Both the position numbers and the translations under genes were made by a program. 64,000 bases of DNA, taken from the NCBI GenBank assembly GCA_037039925.1, contig JAXRKP010000382.1:67501-131500 (forward strand). Reading direction: 5' to 3'. Under the pieces are notes generated by a model. The model worked only from the letters and a program-made list of their open reading frames with translations, did no database searches and was not told where the DNA came from. Of the stretch, positions 56,661 through 64,000 are shown one piece after another. Source of the DNA: Doris montereyensis (Eukaryota; Mollusca; Gastropoda; Nudibranchia; Dorididae). The number at the start of each line of letters is the position of its first letter. The stretch's first letter is position 1.

Positions 56661-57960
56661 TCTCCTTTCAACTCTTAGAATTCATGGAATTATCTAGCTT
56701 TTAAAACATACATATTTTATCAACACAATTCGGCATAATTGAACAGAAGCGTTTTATGTTAATTATGAGCATGACTATATTATAACGATTTCTATAATTT
56801 CCTATGACTTTAAAGAGATTTTCTCGTAATGCTCTGGACTAATTTTGTCAACGCCTGACAGTGACAGTCGGTCTATCCCTTGTTTTAAACAAAATTTCCA
56901 AGAGGCAGCTCTTTCCTGTATAAACATATATATGAAAGCTGAATGGAGATATTTATTATCAAGAACGGATCCTCTGTCACCATGTGATCATGATTCTTCT
57001 TTGTGCTATATAGTGTACATGACTTTCAAATTTTATAGAAAAATATTGAGAGGTGTGTTGTCCATGAGTGTTTGGATTGGAGTGATTGTATGCATGTGAT
57101 TGTGTGTGTATTTTTAGAATAACATCCTTTGTGTTGCAATTGCCTTACATTATATATATATATATATATGTAGTCACTGCTGAAAAAGAGTTTGAATTTT
57201 GAGTCATTGTAGCTGAATGAGTTGGTGTTAAGAAGGGTTCACCAGCAAAATATGCTCTTTTTTTTTGGGTGGGGGGGATTTATACATTATGAAATTATGA
57301 AGTATACAATGCACTGTACAGCATTCACTGATACATTCATGCATCCTTAATCATATCTGATTTATTTCACAACTTTTCCCCATCAGAGCGTATGTTGTAG
57401 AGGAGAATGTTGATGGGTGAATGCTTGTGTTGAAGAAGTGGTGTCAACCGCCACTCTTGCGGGTTTATTCGGTTGTTGTTTTAAGAAGGGAAGGGACTCC
57501 TGTGTTAAATCCTTTTTATGTTATTAACAACACTCCCAACATAGATTAAAATGTAGTGAACACACCTGTGGAAATGAAGATTTAGTTTCCTCTTTGTTTT
57601 GTTGTTCTTCTCTGTCTGGAGACTTTTATTTGAATCTTTGTCGTAAAAGTAGTAGGCCACACTGTTTTACCCAGGCGACAAAAGATAAGAGGGGGAAAAA
57701 GTAATGCTCTGGTGTAGTTGCTAGCATGAGGCTTCTTAATGCCTTCTTGTTTTTCTTGTTTTAGAGATATAAATAAAGCAACGTGCATTGTCTCAACGGA
57801 CTTGTAGTGTGGGATGCAAATTTTGTTCATCAAATGTTGTATCGGTCCAAGAATTTTGGATTCTGAACCCAAGTCCAAGTAATACAGATGAGAGCTTGCT
57901 GATTTAACATCAATTGACCCGTATAGGGTTTTAAAAAGTATTTTAAGTGTTGGTTCTCAT
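56661..57960. other. Intergenic; no gene seen
   Basis: AT-rich with (TA)n at about 57152-57169. No coding pattern. Confidence 0.55.
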
Positions 57961-57964
57961 TTAA

Positions 57965-58100
57965 GGTGGTGGTGTCGATGGCCGAGTGGTTAGGTTGGGT
58001 ACTGGGGGTCATAAAGTCCTGGTTTCGTCGGCCGTTGTATTATTGCCATGGGAAGACGCTTAACACGTGTCTACCTTTCCCCACTCAATTGTTTTTTTAC
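57965..58100 (+). mobile_element. tRNA-derived SINE, truncated
   Basis: Head GGTGTCGATGGCCGAGTGGT with TCATAAAGTCCTGGTTTCGT, then GGGAAGACGCTTAACACG and stops at CCCCACTCAA. Confidence 0.8.
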
Positions 58101-58790
58101 TCAACTAAGAAGAAACTATCTAGAACTGTTTTGTCTCTATAGGCGCCCCATTCTGGTAATTTTTCATTGTAGCTTGTAATTCTCGTTAGCTTCTTGTCAA
58201 TACTGGAGTCAAGTACAGGACACATTTATAACGGGTTTTTTTCTTCATAGTCGGTACATCGATATATGACTTCCATGTGTTTTATGCCTTGAGAAAAAGA
58301 TAGAAAATGATAACAGTTTTTATTCGTATTGGAAAGGGCCAAAAGAATTCCATAAAGTTGTTTTTGTGTATGTGCATTTCGAGGGAAAAGTGCAAAGGTC
58401 AGTCTATGAATCTTCCTCACTGCCAAAATTTTAATATAATTTTGATATGATTTAGCTTTAGATTATATTTCAGACTTTTCGAAGTGACATTCTTGAGTTT
58501 TGTGTATATTAGTATATATATATACATATGTTTGTGTGCATGTTTATATCTGTGTGTATGCTTACATTGTGTGACTGAACAAAAAAGAAAGGCGCTTTAC
58601 ATTTATGATGGTACTCGAGAGTAAAACATTTTTTAGCTCTACCTGAGTACGAAGGCTGGCACTGGCAGATCATCTTGTCTCATTCTTTCATATCATGGTA
58701 TTACTGTTACTTGTCATTTGATTTAGCATGAAAACATGCTCATCTTCTTTTGGAGGGGGGGGGGGGGGCTCTCTTTTCTCTGATAGTGGC
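58101..58790. other. Intergenic; no gene seen
   Basis: AT-rich, short TA run near 58513-58524, G run near 58756-58768. Confidence 0.5.
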
Positions 58791-58980
58791 AGTCATGGGG
58801 TGGGCGGTTGTCGGGTCCTACTGGTAGATTCTACTGCGTTCCTTTCACTCTTTCACACATCTGTTATCTGTTAACTACTACTACTGCTGCTACTACTACT
58901 ACTACTTCTTGCTGTTTCCTCTTAATTACCCTGAGATTGCGGCATATGTGATGGACGGGTAATTTTCAAGATGACAAGTA
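58791..58980 (+). repeat. CT-rich interspersed element with internal (CTA)n
   Basis: GCGGTTGTCGGGTCCTACTG, TTCCTTTCACTCTTTCACAC, a (CTA)n expansion, then TTGCTGTTTCCTCTTAATTA and CCCTGAGATTGCGGCATATG. Confidence 0.75.
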
Positions 58981-60074
58981 GTCATGGGCTCAGTTTGGGC
59001 TACTGACACTGACACTGAATCGGTGGGTTGGCACTGTGGCAGGCAATATTAGTTTGAAGAAGGCATTGGAAAAGTTAAGTTTTTTTAATCTTTTGTTTTT
59101 CTCTCTCTCTCTCTCTTTTTTCTGTTTGTTTTTGTTTTGGTATCATAATTATAATTTCGAATGAATTTGAGACATTAGTTTGAACACTGTCTGTTTACTT
59201 TATTCTTATTTTTATAAGATGGGTTTTCTGAGCATTTTGTCACCAAATGCAAACTGCCTGGTCTATTGTTAGTGGAAATAATAGCAAGTAGCATTTATGC
59301 ATACAATTTTGTTTTCTTTCTGGCTTGGCTAAGATTAGTAAGAAAGTGCTTTGTCCTCTTGTGTGGGTCTGAGATTTGTAAATCAATGCTGGATGAAATG
59401 TCATATTTTCTAACTTTATAATATATTGAATGGAGTGGTGACTTGGAATGTGAAGGCAACCTTTTGTGTATATTCCAAGTCTGTGTCATGTGTGTCCTTT
59501 GTTTTTGCCATCAAATTACCGTTTTTTATTCTTTATTTTGTATTCACATTTATTTATGGAAAGAATGTATGAAGAAAGGTAGGCTTGAGAGAGAGAGCGA
59601 GAGCACGTGCAAGTCAGTGAGAGCGTGTATGAGCGAGTATGTATGCTCTTACAAGTGAAATATTCAGAAAAATGCAGAAGCTGTTTATGCTGTACTGTGC
59701 TGTAAATTAATTTGACTAGTTTTGATCATGTTTCATAAATTGTGTACATATTTATCATTGGTTGAGTATGTTAATGTAATAACATGAAATAATGCAAGCT
59801 GAAAAAATATGACTTCTCTATTTAAAAAACCCAACAAAAACCCCAAAAACATAATAATAGGTCTAACTTCATTAAAAATGGAATACATATGAAAAATATA
59901 TTATTGTTTTGATTTGGTTATTTTCCTTTTTTTTGTGTCTTGTCTTGTTCTGTCAATTTTTTACTTTGTTATTGTTATTCTGAGACATTTGGTTTGTGAG
60001 GCATGACTGATGTGGACATGTTGTGACTTTCTTCTTTCCTTCATTGTGGTTTTCTTTTCTGTCTCTGATGTGTC
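58981..60074. other. Intergenic; no gene seen
   Basis: AT-rich, no recognisable coding, short (CT)n at about 59100-59115. Confidence 0.5.
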
Positions 60075-60145
60075 AGGGGTGGGTGGTTGGTGGGGTCTAC
60101 AAGTAGGTCGTATTTCTTTCCTTTGCCCTCTTTCACGTATCTTCA
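60075..60145 (+). repeat. CT-rich element, 5' half, interrupted by a SINE
   Basis: GGGTGGGTGGTTGGTGGGGT, CGTATTTCTTTCCTTTGCCC, then the SINE at 60146 begins where the element would continue. Confidence 0.65.
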
Positions 60146-60432
60146 TGACGTCAGTGGCCGAGTGGTTAAGCTATTGGATTTGGGATCATGAGGTCCTGGG
60201 TTCAAATCCAATCAAAGCGAGTTAAAATGTTGTCTTCCTTGGGAAAGACAGGTAACAGTGTAACACACACCTTCCCCACTCAACCCAGGTGCAAATAGGC
60301 GCAAGCTCTAGCCTGGGAGTAAAAAAACAGATGCGTCTTGCCAGAACACGTATCTTCCCACTCAACCCAGGTGCAAAGCGCCTGTGAGTAAAAACCTCTT
60401 GCCAGAGCATGTATGCGCAAGCTCTAGCCTGG
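60146..60432 (+). mobile_element. tRNA-derived SINE with duplicated tail module
   Basis: Head GTCAGTGGCCGAGTGGTTAA, B box GGTTCAAATCC, body with TTGGGAAAGACAGGTAACA, CAACCCAGGTGCAAATAGG, and the AGCTCTAGCCTGGGAGTAAA / TTGCCAGAACACGTATCTTC module present more than once. It runs straight into the purine tract. Confidence 0.85.
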
Positions 60433-60865
60433 GAGAGAGAGAGAGAGAGAGAGAGGAGAAAAAAGGAAAAGAAGAAGAAAGAAGTAAATAAAAGAAGATG
60501 AAGGAGAAGAAGAAAAAGTAGAAACGAAAAGACAAAAGAAGAAAAATAAAGAAGAGTAAGGGGAAGAAGAACAAGAAGAAAGAAGGGGGAAAAAAGGAAG
60601 AAGATGAAGAAAAAAGAAGGACATGAAGGAGAAGGACATGAACAAAAGAAAGAGAAGAAGGGAATGGAGAAAATAGAAGATAAAGGAGAAAAAGAAGACG
60701 TAGGAAGCAAAAAGAGGAAAGAATAAAAGAAGATGGAGGAGGAGAAGAAAAAGGAGAAGCAAAAGAAGAAAGATGAAATAGAAGAATACGAAAAAGAAGA
60801 TGAAGGAGAAAAAGAAGAAAGTTGGAGGACGAGAAGAGGAGGAAGAAGAAAAAGTAGAAAAGACT
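60433..60865. repeat. ~430-bp polypurine (GAA/GA-rich) tract
   Basis: Plus strand almost only A and G, mixing GAAGAA, GAAAAAG and GGAG words. Phe/Ser/Leu-rich reading frames on the other strand are artefacts. Confidence 0.95.
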
Positions 60866-61110
60866 TTCAAACCTGGTCACAAAATCAGAAATCATTTACC
60901 CTCTACATTATAGTATACTTATTATAGGGCTTGGGACCTGCTCATTAATAACAATGTTTTGAGTTTATTTGAAAATAATCATTGTTATCAATGGAGTTGT
61001 ATTATAAATGTTTGTGAAGTGACCACTCATGAAAATTAATGATTGAGTTTATTGCAATGGCATACAAAACAAATATTTTAACACTTGTAGTAAAGTGTAA
61101 CATGTATTAT

Positions 61111-61264
61111 TTATCTCATAGTGCAGAAGAGGACAACTTGGCAATTTTTCATTTCTTGTCTGACTTGTTTGCAGATGCATGTCTCTGACAAAACCTTTTC
61201 AACGTAATGTTGAATATCCGGAGTTGCACCAAAAAAAACAACCCAGAGCACTTTATTCCCATAA
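61111..61264 (-). CDS. Small gene, coding exon 2 of 2, with stop
   Basis: Begins after a strong polypyrimidine acceptor. Encodes (N)YGNKVLWVVFFGATPDIQH, YVEKVLSETCICKQVRQEMK, NCQVVLFCTMR. It contains a T8 run (VFF) whose length may be wrong. Confidence 0.5.
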
Positions 61265-63400
61265 CTGAAAAGAAAGATAGAGAAAAGGAGTATTACTATT
61301 AGTAGTATTAGCATGAAATAAAAAGGATCCTTGAGTAATCTCTATTCTTATTCAATTTCACACATATGAGGTTCAGATTTTCTGAATGCTAATTTTAGTC
61401 CTGTACTTTTTCGGAAGGAGTTTCATAGGTCCCGGTGTCGTAGAATATTTCGGAACCAGGATAAATCGGAATCGGTTCCCATCCTAGGATATTTCGGAAC
61501 CATTCCCATTTATCCCGCACCTGGCGGCAGGATATTTAGGAACCACCAGGATATTTTGGAACCACCTTCTAGACGCTTTCATATGATTTACTGAGTTTCT
61601 AGACGCTTTCAAATCAGAGTTTACACTTTGTACACTATTTACTATTTGTTATTCATTCAGAGTAGGCTGGCTTTCATGGGTTTGTTTTTGTGAACTACAG
61701 CCGTAATTGTAAATCCGACTGCTGAAAATGGATGGTCTCGAAGGAAGCTCCATAACATCATCAAATTACATTTTACTTGTACAAAAACATATAGAACATG
61801 TGTCAAAGACAACCTACTAGTTTTTTAGCACAACATTTTATGTTTTCTTCTCGCACAATTTTCATATAAAAATCCAAAAATGAAGTCTCAAAATATTTTA
61901 GAGAAAAATGCTCTTTCTTTCTGGCCTACATGACCCCGTCCAGAAGGTCCTGATAAAGAAGAGAAATGAATTGTATCAGTTTCTAATGTAAAATGTATAT
62001 TCTTGATTTTTCACAAAACCCAGTTTGCACCTACTTTACTTGCTTGTTGTTAATCGTTCATCTCGTTCATCTGAATCCAACCACTGGTGCATAGTGGTAC
62101 CTGATGCTGTTGTCCAGATAAAGTGCGCATGTGTAGGCTGGTCCTTGGTGAACTTGTATGGTTTACGCTGGTCCATTGGTTTCTTCGACTCCTCTGCATC
62201 GGCCTTCTGTGCGGCTTTTTGTTCCTCCACCATTGCAGGATACACATAAGGGAATCTACCCCAGGAGAGTTTGTTCTGGTCGGGTGAAGTGTCTTGCCCA
62301 AATGTGTAGGTGTAAATATCCATCTGCAGAATCATGTGGGCTAATGACCTTCTAGATGGTTCCGAAATCTCCTGGTGATTTCCAAATATCCTGCCACTAG
62401 GGTCAGGATAAATCGGAATGGTTCCCAAAATCCTGCCACCAGGGCCAGGATAAATCGGAATGGTTCCGATTTGTCTGGATCCGAAATAGTTTTAACATAT
62501 ATCACCATCCCTGATACACAGACACAACCCCCCCCTCTCTTTCCCCCATCCGAGCAAAGCTTAGGTAATTTTTCATCTCAAACTTGCACGAAAGAGTATG
62601 TCACGATCTAGACACTTTCTACTACTAACTACTAGTTACTAATACATGTATTAGGTCTAGAATCTAGTTATTATGAAAACTTTAAAAAAATCCCTTTGTC
62701 TACACTATGACAAATTAACTTTTTAAAAATAATCACCAACAAAAACTCCCCAAAAAGATCTCAATCTCAATGTGAACATCTTGCAGGCTTCTTCCCGATA
62801 AGATCTGGCTCTACTTGATGATCCAGATGTTGTATTTTATTCAAGCAGAGCCGAAAGACTAAAATCTAGTCTAGATCTAAATCTAGAAGATTTAACCTAC
62901 CATCTAGACTAGCTCTCTACTACAGACTTGTAGTTTATAGTATAGAATCTTATTCTTGATTGAATTTAGCTAGATCTAGATCTAGGTTTTATCGATTAGG
63001 TCTAGGGTTTACTAAAAAGAAGATAATTATATAGATCTAGAGCTAGACTATATTTAAAGCCAGGATATTTCGCTTGGATGGATTCTAGCCCCCACCATCT
63101 TCGAATGTCCATGTAACTTGTAAGAGAGTGTTGAGCAATGTTGGTGACTGGACTAGATCTAGATTCTACACTTCAATTCAAACTGAATTTACACGTTGAA
63201 ATTTCATATCTTACTAATCTTATAGATCTAGTAAAATCTTAAATATTTACTTACCTTTGAGCGATCTGTTTAATTTCTGTGTAAACGCTTTAAAGAGACC
63301 ACAAAAGTCGAGAGCAATGTTCAATGCGACTGCAATAGCTTCGTGTACAGCTTGAAAAGGCCGGGCTGAAGCGAGCAAAGCCGGCCTTTAATTAAAATAT
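61111..63400 (-). CDS. Probable small gene, 145-aa protein of unknown family
   Basis: Three linked pieces on the minus strand. A CpG-richer leader exon ends AAAG|GTAAGT at 63255. Exon 62323-62040 has acceptor ATTCTGCAG and donor AGCAA|GTAAAG. Exon 61264-61111 has acceptor TATCTTTCTTTTCAG and stop TAA. The two coding exons join in phase (AA+T), giving MDIYTYTFGQDTSPDQNKLS through KPMDQRKPYKFTKDQPTHAH and FGATPDIQHYVEKVLSETCI to VVLFCTMR. A minus-strand AATAAA lies about 58 bp after the stop (61053-61048). No signal peptide or known motif recognised; it is soluble-looking, Lys/Gln-rich in the middle and Cys-containing at the end. The start is taken as the ATG at the exon edge because the leader has stops in that frame; further coding exons are possible. 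Confidence 0.5.
61425..61600. repeat. GGATATTTCGGAACC repeat cluster, first
   Basis: Words AGGATATTTCGGAACCA, AGGATATTTAGGAACCACC and AGGATATTTTGGAACCACC, plus TAAATCGGAATCGGTTCC in mixed spacing. The same words occur at 62350-62490, on the other side of the small gene's first coding exon. Confidence 0.7.
62040..62323 (-). CDS. Small gene, coding exon 1 of 2
   Basis: 94 codons plus 2 nt. Coding-like: few rare residues, WGRFPYVYPAMVEEQKAAQK and HFIWTTASGTTMHQWLDSDE. The open frame extends upstream into a dispersed CGGAACC repeat, so the acceptor CTGCAG|ATGGAT is a better 5' edge than the ORF start. Confidence 0.5.
62350..62490. repeat. GGATAAATCGGAATGGTTCC repeat cluster, second
   Basis: Two copies of AGGATAAATCGGAATGGTTCC-like sequence (split by CCAAAATCCTGCCACCAGGG) and related TTCCGAAATCTCCTGG text. 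Confidence 0.7.
62590..63240. repeat. Second CTAGAT/ATCTAG-rich region
   Basis: Dense AGATCTAG, TCTAGAT and CTAGACTAG words, as at 11.6-12.1 kb. Lies in the putative first intron of the small gene. Confidence 0.6.
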
Positions 63401-63429
63401 CGCGACGGCGGTGACTCGGCTTGGTCATA

Positions 63430-64000
63430 TGGAGGCTCAGGTGCAAGTACTAGTTTGGGAATAAAAATATGTGTCGGACTAGCGTCCTGCAAGAACACTT
63501 ATTTTCCCCACTCGACTCAGGTGTAAATGAGTGCAAGCACTAGCATGTAAGTAGAATTCTGCGTCAGACTAGCGTCCTGCCAGAACACGCATTTTCCCAA
63601 TCGACCGAAGTGTAAATGGATGCAAGCACTAGCATGAGAGTAAAAACCTGCGCCAGACTAGCGTCCTGCCAGAAGACGCATTTTCCCCAATCGACCCAGG
63701 TGTAAATGGGTGTAAGCACTAGCATGGGAGTAAAAATCAGCGTCCGACTAGCGTCCTGCCAGAACACGCATTTTCTCCCACTCGACCCAGGTGAAAATGG
63801 GTGCACGCAGTAGCATGGAGAATAACAATTTGTGTCAGTGATTAGCGTCCTGCCAAAACACGCATTTTCCCCCTCTCGACCAAGGTGTAAATATAAAAAA
63901 GGTGTAAGCACTAGGTTGGGAGTAAAAACCTGCATCCTGCTAGAACACGCATTTTCCCCACTCAACCCAGGTGCAAATAAGGTGCAAGCACTAGGTTGGG
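63430..64000. repeat. ~90-bp minisatellite derived from SINE body
   Basis: About six units: AGCGTCCTGC(C/A)AGAACACG recurs at roughly 63481, 63571, 63660, 63750 and 63843, and a partial unit near 63930, each with TTTTCCCCACTCGACCCAGG, TGTAAATGGGTGCAAGCACT and AGCATGGGAGTAAAAA. Every part of the unit is found once in the SINE at 60.1-60.4 kb. The array runs off the window end. Confidence 0.9.

Noticed and set aside
60222..60895. Phe/Ser/Leu-rich ORFs that look like membrane proteins
   Set aside because: Complement of the polypurine tract; composition is purely from the repeat.
63430..64000. CRISPR-like array
   Set aside because: The ~90-bp units are contiguous and diverged throughout, with no constant repeat/variable spacer structure; a eukaryotic minisatellite of SINE origin. 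The 133-codon minus ORF over it is an artefact.

Overview
This is eukaryotic, intron-rich, AT-rich DNA from an animal, most likely a mollusc and perhaps a gastropod. The two recognisable genes are metazoan, introns are long with GT-AG (one GC-AG) borders, and the intergenic and intronic DNA is full of tRNA-derived SINEs, LINE fragments, DNA-transposon relics and long (AG)n arrays. The phylum is an inference from overall character, not proven by any single marker.

Two conserved genes sit head to head. LSM14 (RAP55/Scd6 family, an mRNP and P-body protein) runs on the minus strand from its ATG at 25603 down to about 6846 in ten recognisable coding exons (Lsm domain, His/Gln-rich linker, FDF, FFD and TFG boxes, RG-rich tail). 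TAF4 (a TFIID core subunit) runs on the plus strand from its ATG at 29111 to a stop at 54413 in 14 exons (N-terminal motif, Q/S/N-rich linker, TAFH domain, histone fold, conserved C-terminal domain). The 3.5 kb between them holds LSM14 promoter-like motifs, two decayed LINE pieces and, 31 bp upstream of the TAF4 ATG, an NRF1-like palindrome.

Both genes carry several single-base frame breaks, nearly all in homopolymer runs. Splice sites and exon phases come out right once each run is changed by one base. This pattern points to assembly homopolymer errors rather than dead genes, and it explains why open frames in the window are short.

Region by region: 1-700 GA microsatellite; 0.7-6.8 kb intergenic DNA with a SINE and short interspersed elements; 6.8-25.6 kb LSM14, with a 946-bp hAT-like element with near-perfect 8-bp target duplications, a 297-bp (AG)n tract and an acidic ORF beside a piggyBac-like end in its introns; 25.6-29.1 kb shared upstream region; 29.1-54.4 kb TAF4, with palindromic elements, inverted copies of an ~850-bp repeat, an exon duplication and many copies of a CT-rich element; 54.4-61 kb 3' flank with SINEs, a Tc1/mariner relic and a purine-only tract; 61.1-63.4 kb a probable small unrecognised minus-strand gene (145 aa); 63.4-64.0 kb a ~90-bp minisatellite made from SINE body sequence. 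No RNA gene judged functional, no CRISPR array and no bacterial-type system was seen.
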